Origin: CAZSNT01 sp964607765
Lineage (GTDB): Bacteria > Verrucomicrobiota > Lentisphaeria > Oligosphaerales > JABHEG01
NCBI GenBank assembly: GCA_964607765.1
Contig: CAZSNT010000130.1
Span: 1-30,821, forward strand
Reading direction: 5' to 3'
DNA: 30,821 nucleotides
The notes beneath the pieces were generated by a model. It did not search any database. It was not told where the DNA came from and saw nothing but the letters and a program-made list of their open reading frames with translations. The translations under genes were made by a program, and so were the position numbers. Below, in pieces: positions 1-8,516 of this stretch; positions within the stretch are counted from its first letter, which is position 1, and each line of letters begins with the position of its first letter.

Positions 1-72
1 GTCGGCTCAGCTCGCCTCATCCAGAGGTGTTACAGGAAGGGTATAAGGCCTTGAGATTTGATACGGCGGAAG

Positions 73-1158
73 TCAATCAAGGCCTGCCCCCACTCCCTCC
101 TCTTCCCTGGCTTGGAGCACGTGGCGGAACATGGCTTCGTAGAGGGTCAGCTGGATGTCGAGGAGGCGCTGGTGGCTCACGAAACAGGCCTTGGGGTCCT
201 GGAGGCTGTGCGGGGACTCGAAGGTGAAGGCCGTGGCGCCGGACGTGTGGTACAGGGCGCTGGTCAGGTTGAACGGCGCGGGCTGCAGCGCGTCCTCGGC
301 GCGGGCAGAGGGGATGGAACCGGCCGGGAGATTGCGCGCTTTGAGCAGCGCGGCGTAGGCGTTGGCCAGTTCGACGACCTCGCGCTGCTGCGCCAGGGGC
401 AGGTATGCGGGCCGGATCAGGAACGGGGCGGAGGCGCAGGAGTGCAGGCTCACGGCCAGGTCCGGGGCTTCGCGGCGAGCCAGGTCCAGGATGGCCGGGG
501 CCTCCGGGCCCATGGGCTTGAAGAACTCGTCGTGCATGGGGTTGATACCGTCGTCGTTGAAGTAACAGCCGAGGAAGCCGCCGTCGTTGATGGGGATCGG
601 GTGCAGGAGCTTGCAGCCGGGCCAGCCGTAGAAGGACCCGTCGGGACGCGTGCCCTGGCCCCAGAAGCGCAGGTCCGACGGCGTCATGTTGTGCAGGCTC
701 TGCGGTTCGAATCGGGCCAGACCGTCCGGGTTGCCGACGGGCACGACCACAACGCGACAGCTTTCGGCGAGTTTGGCCAGTTCCGCCTGCTCGCGTCCGG
801 CCAGGTCCTTACCGGTCTCGAGGACTTGGAGCAGGTTGCAGAGCCCGGTCAGGCCCTCGGTCTCGTGCCCGTGCACGGGGCCCACGAACAGAACGACCGG
901 TTTCTCCCGTGCCGCGCGGTCCACGTACGCCTTCTCGTCGCGGCCGCCGATGGCCGAATTGAAGTTGGCCTGGTGCGGGCCCGGCTCGGGACCGTAGCTG
1001 ACTGACACGAACGGGCGCCCGCCCGGCGATTTTCCCAGTTCGCGAACCACACCGCGCTTGATCTTGGCAACGACCTGGGCCGTGCGTTCGGGGGTGCCCA
1101 CCCAGAAGGCGGGCAGCTTGCGTTCGGGGATACGGCTGCGGGCTCGTTCCAGTGACAT
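73..1158 (-). CDS. Possible independent M14 carboxypeptidase-like gene inside the fused frame
   Basis: An internal in-frame ATG at 1158 is preceded by GAGGAG (complement of 1166-1171) seven bases upstream, which is a better ribosome site than chance would usually give inside a gene. Starting here yields a 361-residue protein beginning MSLERARSRIPERKLPAFWVG. This is the size of a stand-alone cytoplasmic M14 domain: HxxE near residue 93, NPDG near 141, SLHS near 238 and FES near 312. No signal peptide is present at this start, so a product made here would be cytoplasmic, whereas the fusion would be exported. The roughly 25 codons before it are Arg/Pro-rich and resemble translated spacer. I list it as an alternative reading of the same DNA. 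It could also be a true two-domain protein with a chance SD. Confidence 0.45.
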   Translation of the reverse strand: MSLERARSRIPERKLPAFWVGTPERTAQVVAKIKRGVVRELGKSPGGRPFVSVSYGPEPGPHQANFNSAIGGRDEKAYVDRAAREKPVVLFVGPVHGHETEGLTGLCNLLQVLETGKDLAGREQAELAKLAESCRVVVVPVGNPDGLARFEPQSLHNMTPSDLRFWGQGTRPDGSFYGWPGCKLLHPIPINDGGFLGCYFNDDGINPMHDEFFKPMGPEAPAILDLARREAPDLAVSLHSCASAPFLIRPAYLPLAQQREVVELANAYAALLKARNLPAGSIPSARAEDALQPAPFNLTSALYHTSGATAFTFESPHSLQDPKACFVSHQRLLDIQLTLYEAMFRHVLQAREEEGVGAGLD

Positions 1159-3402
1159 GCTTGCGCTCCTCGGTTTGCCGCGATGCCGCGGTTTCTCGGT
1201 GATTTGACCGGCGAAATCCAGGCTCGTCCCGCGCTGGGGCGGCTCGGGCGACGCCATCCCGACCTGGGCTTGAACCCCAGTCGCCAACTCTCGATCGATT
1301 GCCGCTCCCCCGCCGGCGCGCCGGATATGGCCGCGCAGTGCACCCTCGGTGGCGAAGGTCACGGTCCAGGCGGTCTCGCCACTGCGGATGCGGCAGCCGA
1401 TCCGGCCGTTGGCCTCCACCAGGTCAACGGCGTCCATGACGGTCAGGGCCCGGTCCGCGACCTGGATAACGTGGAGGAACAGATCCTCGCAGCGTGGTGC
1501 TCCGGGAGTGACCTCCAGCCGCCAGCGGCCGATGGTGTCGAGCTGGTCCTCGTAGAGGCCCCGGTCGTTCAACTCCCAGTTGCGGCCGCCCGCCTCGAAC
1601 TCCCGACCGGGGCCGCCGACCTTGCCGATTCTGGCGTCCCGCGGCAACAGCGTCCGCACGAACATACAGCCTTCGCCCAGTTCGGAGCGGGCAATGCCGT
1701 CGCGGATGACGGGTTCGTGGGCAGTGTGCAGCAGCCAGTCCTTGCGGTAGGCCGCGTCGGTGCCCCGAACGCGGTCGAACACGACGACGTGCCCGGGCAT
1801 CAGGAACACGAACTGACGGGTGACGAGATCCGCCTTCACGGGCAGCTTGCCCGGCGTCTTGGGCCGGTAGCAGGCCGTGGCGTCGCCAGCCACGTAGACG
1901 AAGCTGTCGTTAGTCTCAAAGGCCTCGACCTTTGAGCCCAATGTCTGGCGTTGGCCACCGTGCTGGACCACGTTCTTTCCGCCCCAGTAGCTGGACGGTT
2001 CTTCGTCCGGCTGGTGGATGAGCACGCAGTTGTGGGCCACGCTTTGGGCGTAGTAGTTTGCCAGGTGCATGCCGTTGTCGAATTGGCGGTGCCGCGTTCC
2101 GGTGTCGAGGGCCTGGAACCCCTTGTGGTAGAGCACGAAACTCAGCGCGTCGTAGTGCCGGTGCATGCTCAGGCGCCCCCCGCAGCTGAACAGGCAGTAG
2201 GTGTCGTTCAGACCGGTGCCTGAACGCATGAAGACCTGCCCCATCTGCTCGAAGTGGCGGCCGTGCGACAGGCGCATGATGGACACGTCCGGGACGGGAG
2301 CGTCTGCCTTGGCGAGAAGGAACGGGTGGATGAACCACGTGCTGCCGTGGTGCTTGTTGCTCTCGGGCAGGATCGACTGGACGTAGCGAGCCAGCCCGGC
2401 AGCCTCGGGATTCGCGGCGCCCGCCAGATGCCGGATGTTCGCCATGTGCGAGTAGAGACTGCTGGCCGGCAGGCGGTTGCCCGTGTGCGGCGTGTCACCA
2501 GCGCCAAACTGCAGCGGGCCCGCGGCGCTGGGGATCCAGTTCCAGACCACGTAATTGGCCAGCATGACGCTGTGCGGCCAGGCCGAGGCCAGGGCTTCGC
2601 CCGTGCTGCTGAGCCAGGTGGTGAGGAAATTCTGCTCCGACCACGGGTAGGCGCCGAACGCGTAACCCAGGCACGACGACGCTGAGCCTCCGTCGTCGCC
2701 GCAGGCCGAACGCCGGTGGGCGAGCAGCTTCACATTCTCGTCCCGGCCCCAAACCAGGGCTCGGGCGGTCAGCTCGGGCTCAATGCCCGTGCCCAGCGCC
2801 GTGCAGCCCAGGAACCAGAGCGCGTTGTGCACGCCGTAGAAGCCGGTGTTGTGGCCGGAGTAGTTCTCACGGTAGATCCGAGGCTTGGCGTCGATCACGG
2901 CCCAGACCACGCGAAGCAAGCGAGCCATCAGGTCGGCGCGAAGGGTCGGCTCGAGGTCGCTGTAGAGCCAGTCCCAGGCGAGTGCCGCGTGGATGCGGCT
3001 GGTCGAGTACCAATCGACAGCCTTGCGCTCGGCGAAGCGTTTCTCGTACAGGCACAGGCTCTGCTGCAAGAGCACGGTGGCCAAGCCCAGGTACTTGCGG
3101 TCGCCGGTGACGCGGTAGACGAACGCGGCCCTGGCGGCGAGCGGCCCCACGTCCCGGGCCGCTTCCGGCTTCGGGTTCCGGGACAGTTCCTTGTCGATCC
3201 TGGCCTTGACCGCAGCGTACGACGTCGCTTCCCGGCCCAGGGCCCGCTGTTTCACGCCCGGCCACGTGTCTGCGTTGAAGAACAGCCGCGGGTGATCGGG
3301 GCGGATCTGCTTCGTCCAGGGGGGCAGTTGCGGCTCCCCCGCAGGCGCGGTCGTGCTCCAGAGAATGGCAAACGCCACGGTCGCCGGGATTGGAGTCCTC
3401 AT
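73..3402 (-). CDS. Secreted heparinase II/III-like protein in frame with a C-terminal M14 zinc carboxypeptidase-like domain
   Basis: A 1109-residue protein. I chose the ATG at 3402 because it follows an AGGAGG Shine-Dalgarno and opens a signal peptide (MRTPIPATVAFAILWSTTAPAGEP); the upstream in-frame ATG at 3606 gives 68 residues without export character. Residues about 35-400 look like the alpha-toroid of heparinase II/III-type lyases (LPPWTKQIRPDHPRLFF start). Residues about 400-720 look like the beta-sandwich half, with MHRHYDAL near 412 and SVAHN near 455 where this family carries catalytic His/Tyr and the conserved HN. From about 750 the chain changes to an M14 peptidase pattern: VHGHETEG near 840 (HxxE zinc ligands), NPDG near 889, SLHS near 986 (third zinc ligand) and TFES near 1060 (catalytic Glu). 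Families are recognised from motifs; the exact glycan substrate cannot be read. The two halves may be separate genes that lost a stop codon (see the internal start at 1158). Confidence 0.82.
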   Translation of the reverse strand: MRTPIPATVAFAILWSTTAPAGEPQLPPWTKQIRPDHPRLFFNADTWPGVKQRALGREATSYAAVKARIDKELSRNPKPEAARDVGPLAARAAFVYRVTGDRKYLGLATVLLQQSLCLYEKRFAERKAVDWYSTSRIHAALAWDWLYSDLEPTLRADLMARLLRVVWAVIDAKPRIYRENYSGHNTGFYGVHNALWFLGCTALGTGIEPELTARALVWGRDENVKLLAHRRSACGDDGGSASSCLGYAFGAYPWSEQNFLTTWLSSTGEALASAWPHSVMLANYVVWNWIPSAAGPLQFGAGDTPHTGNRLPASSLYSHMANIRHLAGAANPEAAGLARYVQSILPESNKHHGSTWFIHPFLLAKADAPVPDVSIMRLSHGRHFEQMGQVFMRSGTGLNDTYCLFSCGGRLSMHRHYDALSFVLYHKGFQALDTGTRHRQFDNGMHLANYYAQSVAHNCVLIHQPDEEPSSYWGGKNVVQHGGQRQTLGSKVEAFETNDSFVYVAGDATACYRPKTPGKLPVKADLVTRQFVFLMPGHVVVFDRVRGTDAAYRKDWLLHTAHEPVIRDGIARSELGEGCMFVRTLLPRDARIGKVGGPGREFEAGGRNWELNDRGLYEDQLDTIGRWRLEVTPGAPRCEDLFLHVIQVADRALTVMDAVDLVEANGRIGCRIRSGETAWTVTFATEGALRGHIRRAGGGAAIDRELATGVQAQVGMASPEPPQRGTSLDFAGQITEKPRHRGKPRSASMSLERARSRIPERKLPAFWVGTPERTAQVVAKIKRGVVRELGKSPGGRPFVSVSYGPEPGPHQANFNSAIGGRDEKAYVDRAAREKPVVLFVGPVHGHETEGLTGLCNLLQVLETGKDLAGREQAELAKLAESCRVVVVPVGNPDGLARFEPQSLHNMTPSDLRFWGQGTRPDGSFYGWPGCKLLHPIPINDGGFLGCYFNDDGINPMHDEFFKPMGPEAPAILDLARREAPDLAVSLHSCASAPFLIRPAYLPLAQQREVVELANAYAALLKARNLPAGSIPSARAEDALQPAPFNLTSALYHTSGATAFTFESPHSLQDPKACFVSHQRLLDIQLTLYEAMFRHVLQAREEEGVGAGLD

Positions 3403-3866
3403 GCCCGCCTCCTCTGCCTCAACTGACAGGAGATTGCCTTCTGACCACCGGACGGAAGGTAACGCGGGGTGGGCGTGGAGGCCAGGAATCGGGTGACAAT
3501 TGTGACGTGGGCCCATTGGGGCCACAGATGTCGGTGGCGATCGTCCTCCCCGCCCCAGAATGCGCGATAACGCAGTGCCTGCTTTTGTGTAACATGCTGC
3601 AGGCACGCATAGTCTTCTACCGCGAACCTCGGAGTAGCCTATTCGCGACCGCGGAGCGTCGCGCTACGGCGGGGGCGCTGGCCGGCGGGTGGATCCGCGT
3701 CCCTGCCGTCGTGACTCCCTCTCAGTGGATCCGGGCCCTCGTTGAGAGCACGCCGAAGGCTCGTTGATCTTCCCATCGGAACCAGTTGCCCCCCGACGCG
3801 CCGAGGGTATACTCCGGTACTGGCTGCGGAACGGACACCGCGAATCAGACGAGGGAATGGTAGATT
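3403..3866. promoter_or_regulatory. 464-bp divergent intergenic region with palindromic elements
   Basis: This gap separates the leftward heparinase-like gene from the rightward oxidoreductase. I see no convincing gene in it; the ORFs crossing it are extensions or shadows. It holds an 8-bp palindrome ACAATTGT (3496-3503) overlapped by two GTGAC direct repeats (3493-3497 and 3502-3506). An imperfect hairpin GTGGGCCC-ATT-GGGGCCAC follows at 3507-3525. A 7-bp inverted repeat TGCCTGC/GCAGGCA lies at 3576-3582 and 3599-3605 with a 16-base AT-rich loop. Any of these could be operators shared by the divergent genes; this is inference from symmetry only. A rightward promoter is listed separately. I could not pick a clear leftward -35/-10 pair. 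Confidence 0.4.
3786..3813 (+). promoter_or_regulatory. Sigma70-type promoter for the oxidoreductase-PHP pair
   Basis: TTGCCC (3786-3791) and TATACT (3808-3813) are separated by 16 bases. The -10 matches the TATAAT consensus at five of six positions and the -35 at four of six. The predicted start near 3820 would leave a leader of about 45 bases before the ATG at 3867. Confidence 0.45.
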
Positions 3867-4898
3867 ATGAGCAGAATCAAGATTGGCCAGATCGGCATCT
3901 GTCACGAGCACGCTTCGGGGAAAATCGGGGCGTTGCGCAAGATGCCTGACGTGTATGAGATCGTCGGTGTGGTGGACGACCGCGCCACGACCGCGGCCCG
4001 GTCTGCCGGGGACAACCTGGCGCCCTACGAGGGCCTGACCTGGATGACCGAGGAAGAGCTGTTCGCCACCCCCGGGCTTCAGGCAGTGGCCGTCGAAACA
4101 CCGAACATGGACCTTGTCCCCACCGCGCTCCGCTGCATGGAGCGTGGCCTGCACATGCACATGGACAAGCCGGCGGGCGACGACATGGCGCTCTTTGAGA
4201 GGCTGCTCGACGGCTGCCGTGAGAGAGGCCTCGCCTTGCAGCTGGGCTACATGCTCCGTACCAACCCGCCGATCATGTTCTGCCAGCAGGCCGTCCGCGA
4301 CGGCTGGCTGGGCGACATCTTGCAGATCCAGGTGGACATGAACCACAATTACGGTGGCGAGGCGTACCCGGGTTACATGGCGAAGTTCACAGGCGGCATC
4401 ATGTTCAACTTGGGTTGCCACCCCATCGATCTGGTTGTTTCCTTGCTGGGGCGCCCGGGCAATGTGACCCCCTTCCCCAAATCAACCGGGAGCGTGGACG
4501 CCGGCATCAACACCAACGGTCTGGCCGTGATCGAGTATCCGCACGCCAACGTGACCGTGCGCGCCTGCAGCAGCGCGGCCGACGGCATCCGCCAACGGCG
4601 CCTGACAGTTTGCGGCAGCAAGGGGACGTTCGACCTCTGTCCGCTGGAGAGACACGACGGCAAGCCCGTGACCGCAACGCTGATCCTGGCCGAAGGCAAT
4701 GAGCGGTACGCGGCAGGAACGCACGTCGTGGAGTTCGAGGGCATGACGGACCGCTACGCAGCCCAGATGCAGGAGCTCGCCCAAGTCATCAACGGCGAGA
4801 TCGAGGCCCCGTACTCCTACGAGCACGACCGCCTCGTACACGAAGTCCTCCTGGCCGCCTCAGGCTACACCGAATGGGCATGGACGGGACAGATGTGA
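3867..4898 (+). CDS. Gfo/Idh/MocA-family oxidoreductase
   Basis: A 343-residue protein of normal family length with no signal peptide, so presumably a cytoplasmic NAD(P)-dependent sugar or sugar-acid oxidoreductase. The N-terminal Rossmann half (about 1-125) starts KIGQIGICHEH, where the usual G-x-G-x-x-G is altered by a His-containing loop. DKPAG at residues 100-104 is the family's EKP-type motif, whose Lys contacts cofactor and substrate. NLGCHPIDL, with His185 and Asp188, matches the conserved catalytic H-x-x-D region of the C-terminal alpha/beta domain (about 130-343). The gene follows a good promoter and is followed after 118 bases by a PHP-domain gene on the same strand. In this setting it likely oxidises, epimerises or isomerises a released sugar. 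The exact substrate cannot be told from sequence. Confidence 0.85.
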   Translation: MSRIKIGQIGICHEHASGKIGALRKMPDVYEIVGVVDDRATTAARSAGDNLAPYEGLTWMTEEELFATPGLQAVAVETPNMDLVPTALRCMERGLHMHMDKPAGDDMALFERLLDGCRERGLALQLGYMLRTNPPIMFCQQAVRDGWLGDILQIQVDMNHNYGGEAYPGYMAKFTGGIMFNLGCHPIDLVVSLLGRPGNVTPFPKSTGSVDAGINTNGLAVIEYPHANVTVRACSSAADGIRQRRLTVCGSKGTFDLCPLERHDGKPVTATLILAEGNERYAAGTHVVEFEGMTDRYAAQMQELAQVINGEIEAPYSYEHDRLVHEVLLAASGYTEWAWTGQM

Positions 4899-5016
4899 GC
4901 CGTTGGCCCCGGAGCTCAAACCAATCAGGGGCACGGAGACGGCGTGGTCCGCAACGAAAGAACGGACAGGTCGTGAGACCCCGGCCGGCCTCGGCGAGAA
5001 TCAGGGAGAAACACCG

Positions 5017-5922
5017 ATGCGCCTCGACAATCCGTTTGCCCTGGAGGGCAACTGGTACCGCGGGAACCTCCATACCCACACGACCGCCTCAGACGGCGAT
5101 AAGGCGCCGGACGAACTGGCGGCCCACTACCGCAAGAACGGATACGATCTGCTCTTCATCACCGACCACAACGGTGTCACGGACATCGAAGGGCTTTCAA
5201 GCGAGGAACTTCTCGTGCTGCCGGGCGCGGAACTCAGCGCTGTCGGCGCCGCGGGCAGGCCGGGTTACCACGTCGTGGCACTGGGCATCCGGGACACGGA
5301 CGGGCTATCGAGCGGCATGGACGTGCAGAGCGCCATTGACAATGTGGCGCGCAAGGGCGGATTGAGCGTAATCGCCCACCCCTACTGGTCAGGGCTGGTT
5401 TGCCGCGACCTGCTGGGACTGCGAGACGCCATCGGGATCGAGGTCTACAACGCAAGCTGTGACTACAGCATCGGCAAAGGGTGTTCCGCCGTGCACTGGG
5501 ACGCGCTTCTCGCCAGGGGCAGGACGGTATGGGGCATTGCTGCTGACGACGTTCATTGGCATTTCAGCGACACTCGGCCGGTCGATGCCTGCGGCGGTTG
5601 GGTGATGATCAAGGCACCGGCCCTCACGCCGGAGCACATCCTGCACGCCCTCCGTAACGGGCACTTCTATGCGAGCACTGGCGCTGTCATCACCAACATC
5701 GCCATGGTTGGGCACGACATCGTGATTGACGTGCCCGGGGCCCGAACGGTCAACGTCATCGCCAACGGCGCCGCCGGGCAGAGCTTCACCAGCTGCAGCG
5801 GTGTCCCGCTGACAGGCGCCCGATTCACCCCCCGCGGCAACGAGACCTACATCCGCGTGGAGTGCATCCAGGCTGACGGCAGCATGGCGTGGAGCAATCC
5901 GCTCTGGATAGGCGGGCGCTGA
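5017..5922 (+). CDS. PHP-domain metal-dependent phosphoesterase-like protein
   Basis: 301 residues from the ATG at 5017, which has AGGGAG about eight bases upstream. The frame is open from 4903, but that extension is Arg/Glu/Gly-rich and has no good ribosome site. The metal-binding PHP pattern is intact: HTH at residues 19-21, TDHN with Asp50-His51, GAELS (Glu near 70), IAHP with His121, and AADDVH with Asp177/Asp178 and His180. PHP proteins hydrolyse phosphate esters using two or three metal ions. In PVC genomes such stand-alone forms often sit beside carbohydrate genes with unknown substrates. The C-terminal 90 residues (from KAPALTPEHILHAL) form the beta-rich tail seen in many CehA-like PHP proteins. 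Its stop lies only 2 bases from the stop of the convergent propeller gene. Confidence 0.82.
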   Translation: MRLDNPFALEGNWYRGNLHTHTTASDGDKAPDELAAHYRKNGYDLLFITDHNGVTDIEGLSSEELLVLPGAELSAVGAAGRPGYHVVALGIRDTDGLSSGMDVQSAIDNVARKGGLSVIAHPYWSGLVCRDLLGLRDAIGIEVYNASCDYSIGKGCSAVHWDALLARGRTVWGIAADDVHWHFSDTRPVDACGGWVMIKAPALTPEHILHALRNGHFYASTGAVITNIAMVGHDIVIDVPGARTVNVIANGAAGQSFTSCSGVPLTGARFTPRGNETYIRVECIQADGSMAWSNPLWIGGR

Positions 5923-5924
5923 GC

Positions 5925-8228
5925 TCAAAGGCAGTCCGGCTCAACCTGTCTCTCTGCTTGGGGCGGCTCAGGCGGACGCTGCCGGCGTTGGCGTGGGACG
6001 CGTCCGATGAACGCAGCGTTCCCGCCCGTGCCCAGGTAGAGGCGGTCGGGATCTGCCGGATCCAGGGCAATGCAGTTGACCTGTCTGCATGTCAGGCGCT
6101 CGGTGTTCAGTGAGGTCCAGCTCCTGCCGCCGTCTCGGGTCATGACAACGCCGTCACCGGCGCTCTCGTCGTGGTAGGGGTGGTCTGTGAGCCCGGCATA
6201 GACAACGTCGGGGTCGCGCGGATCAACGGCCAACCCGGCCACGAAGTCGTCGCGCAGGATCAGCTGCCAGGTCACGCCGCCGTCATCGCTGCGGTAGAGC
6301 CCGCCCGGGTAAAACTCGGCGCCGAGCTTCCGGTCACGGACGGCCAGGTACAGCCGCGGTGAGCCGCCGGTCGAGATGACCAGACGCTTGACGTCGGCAA
6401 CTGCCAGGTCACGGCTGACCTTGGTCCAGGACCGGCACGTGTCATCGCTGCGGTAGATTGCACCAGGCTCTTTGCCCTCCGCGGCCAGAGCGCACCAGAA
6501 TGTCTGCGATTGCTGAGGGTGCCTGACAAAGCCGGCGATGTTCCCGTGCGGCAGCCCGGAGTTGCGCGGCTCCCAGTGCTGTCCGCCATCATCGCTGGCG
6601 TAGATACCGTGGCCTTGGGATGTGACGAAGAGCCGCCGTGTCGACGCCGGGCTCGAGGCGTCCAGAATCAGGACGCGGTTCCGCGCGTTTGGGAGCCCGC
6701 TCGCGTCGGCGCCGCGGAACTGCCAGGTCCTGCCGTTGTCTGCGGATTCCGCAACCGTGCCCGTATTGCTGCCCCACGTCCCGAAGGCGGCCCAGAGGCG
6801 TTCGGGCTCGTCCGGATCGACCACGACCGTGAAACAGGAGTTCTGCATGGCGCGCGGCACCGTGCTCATCGAGCGCCGGAACGTCTTGCCGCCGTCCTCG
6901 GAAATCAGCAGGCCGATGTCATAGAACCCGAAGAAGATACGTCGGGGATTCCCGGGATCGACAGTGATGCTGTGCAGGCACGTGACCTCCAGGCCTGTTC
7001 CGCGGACACGGCCGTCAGGCAAGACCTGGGCATACTTCTGCTGCCACGTCTTGCCCGCGTCGGTTGTTTTGTAGACCATCCCGGACGTGCCGAAATAGAG
7101 CATGTCCGGGTCAGCGGGCGACATGGCAAGGCACTTGACCGTCGGCCCCCACATGCCGATCCAGCCGGTGTCGATGTTCGTCCCCTCGCCTTGGCGCAGC
7201 ACAACGTCCGTCCACGTCTCCCCGCCGTCGACGGTCTTCCACAGGCTTGCGTTGACCCAGCCCGTGCCGCCCACGTACGCGATGTCCGGGTCTGTCGGGT
7301 GCACGACAATGCGGTCGTAGTTGCTGGTCAGGGGCGCGGCCTGTCCCGGCCTGCCCACGGACTGCTTCAGCCCCGTGTTGCAGGCCTGCCAGCTCCGGCC
7401 GCCGTCAACAGACTTGTACACGCCGCCCTGCCACGGCTCTGAACCGGGCGTGGACTCGATCGTGAGGTAGACGACGTTCGGCTTGGTCCGGCAGACAGCC
7501 AGCCGCCGCGCATGCCGGTGCGGGAGTCCGGCCACAGTCAGTTCCCAGTCCACGCCGCCGTCCCGGCTTTGGTATACGCCTGCGGAACAGGCGAGCAGCA
7601 CGTGCCGACTGTCAGCGGGATCCACGACCAGGTCACTGACCACGGCTTGGTCCGGCAGCGATCCGGGACGGTTGACCACAGCCCACGTGTCGCCGCCGTC
7701 GACGGTCTTGTAGACGGTGCCCGCACCGTAGTCGCGGCGCCGTGGCCGGCCGACGCCCGCGTAGAGCGTGTGCGGCGCGTTCGGATCGATGGCGAGTGCG
7801 CCTATCGGGGCGGAGAACCGGTAGCGTGCGACAGCAGGAAAGCCGCTGCGCAGCCAGTTCCAGCTACGTCCGCGGTCCGTTGACTTGTACACGCCGCCCT
7901 CGCAACCGAGGTACAGAAGACTCGGGTCTGTGGGATGCGGCGCGATGCATTCCACAAAGTAGTCGCGCAGGCCCGTGTTGAGGATCGTGTAGCCGTCGCC
8001 GCCGTCAGCCGAGTGGTAGAACCCGCCCACATCACAGCCCACGAACAACTCGTCGGCGTCGTGCGGACTGGCACAAATCGACTGGATCCAGCCGCCGCCG
8101 CCCGGACCCGTGTTGCGCCAGTCCACCACGGAGCCAAGCGCCGGTACGGTTCTGTGTGGACTCCGGCATCCGGCTGCCGCAACCCCGAGCGTGAGAGCAG
8201 TCAGGACGATGGTCGAGGTCCTGTCCAT
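5925..8228 (-). CDS. Lipoprotein beta-propeller with many Asp boxes (GH74/sialidase/VPS10-like)
   Basis: 767 residues from the ATG at 8228, which has GGAG six bases upstream; an in-frame ATG four codons earlier (8240) contains that SD within it and lacks its own. The N-terminus is a lipoprotein signal with a lipobox-like AAGC (Cys near residue 21), so the protein should be membrane-anchored on the periplasmic or outer face. At least twelve Asp-box repeats (S/T-x-D-x-G-x-x-W/F) are visible, for example STDRGRSW, TVDGGDTW, SRDGGVDW, SVDGGRSW, TVDGGETW, TTDAGKTW, SEDGGKTF, SADNGRTW, SDDGGQHW, SDDGGVTW and TRDGGRSW. They are interleaved with DPADP/HPTDP-type turns. This is the layout of two-propeller GH74 xyloglucanase-like and VPS10/sortilin-type proteins. 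The GGWIQSICASP start resembles GH74. Catalytic aspartates cannot be assigned by eye, so it may be an enzyme or a glycan-binding propeller. Confidence 0.8.
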   Translation of the reverse strand: MDRTSTIVLTALTLGVAAAGCRSPHRTVPALGSVVDWRNTGPGGGGWIQSICASPHDADELFVGCDVGGFYHSADGGDGYTILNTGLRDYFVECIAPHPTDPSLLYLGCEGGVYKSTDRGRSWNWLRSGFPAVARYRFSAPIGALAIDPNAPHTLYAGVGRPRRRDYGAGTVYKTVDGGDTWAVVNRPGSLPDQAVVSDLVVDPADSRHVLLACSAGVYQSRDGGVDWELTVAGLPHRHARRLAVCRTKPNVVYLTIESTPGSEPWQGGVYKSVDGGRSWQACNTGLKQSVGRPGQAAPLTSNYDRIVVHPTDPDIAYVGGTGWVNASLWKTVDGGETWTDVVLRQGEGTNIDTGWIGMWGPTVKCLAMSPADPDMLYFGTSGMVYKTTDAGKTWQQKYAQVLPDGRVRGTGLEVTCLHSITVDPGNPRRIFFGFYDIGLLISEDGGKTFRRSMSTVPRAMQNSCFTVVVDPDEPERLWAAFGTWGSNTGTVAESADNGRTWQFRGADASGLPNARNRVLILDASSPASTRRLFVTSQGHGIYASDDGGQHWEPRNSGLPHGNIAGFVRHPQQSQTFWCALAAEGKEPGAIYRSDDTCRSWTKVSRDLAVADVKRLVISTGGSPRLYLAVRDRKLGAEFYPGGLYRSDDGGVTWQLILRDDFVAGLAVDPRDPDVVYAGLTDHPYHDESAGDGVVMTRDGGRSWTSLNTERLTCRQVNCIALDPADPDRLYLGTGGNAAFIGRVPRQRRQRPPEPPQAERQVEPDCL

Positions 8229-8249
8229 TTTCTTCTCCATAATGGCGTT

Positions 8250-8290
8250 GAGTTAACTCGTGACACGCCCCCCACGGCCTCGTGCCGTGG
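8250..8290. promoter_or_regulatory. Palindrome and hairpin upstream of the propeller gene
   Basis: GAGTTAACTC at 8250-8259 is a perfect 10-bp palindrome lying 22 bases upstream of the propeller ATG. A perfect 7-bp stem CCACGGC/GCCGTGG with a 5-base loop follows at 8272-8290. The palindrome has the symmetry of a repressor site; the hairpin would lie in the leader or promoter of the leftward gene. Function is inferred from symmetry and position only. Confidence 0.3.
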
Positions 8291-8516
8291 ACGAGTGTGT
8301 GGGGCAGAGACGTCGAGGCACGGCCGGAAGCGGCCCCACCTGGATGTGCCCGCCGCCGCGCGAACGTCCGGGCGGGACGCCCTGCCCATTGACAGCGTAT
8401 TCCATAACATTCATCGATTTTTCTGGAGTAATATCGAAACGGTAGCCATGCAACACCACAAGAGCCAGAGTATTGTCAATCAGGAAAGAAAACAAGGACT
8501 CTACCGGGAGACAACC

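Noticed and set aside
58..1005. 315-residue plus-strand frame over the M14 domain
   Set aside because: The opposite strand carries ordered M14 motifs; this frame is a Gly/Val/Arg-rich shadow.
3639..4421. 260-residue minus-strand frame reaching into the divergent gap
   Set aside because: It is antisense to the oxidoreductase's Rossmann half and has no family features or ribosome site.
8389..8434. TTGACA at 8389 and TAATAT at 8429 as one promoter for the dehydrogenase
   Set aside because: The spacing is 34 bases, far too long, and neither element has a good partner at 16-18 bases. The promoter of this gene remains unassigned, although the region is AT-rich.
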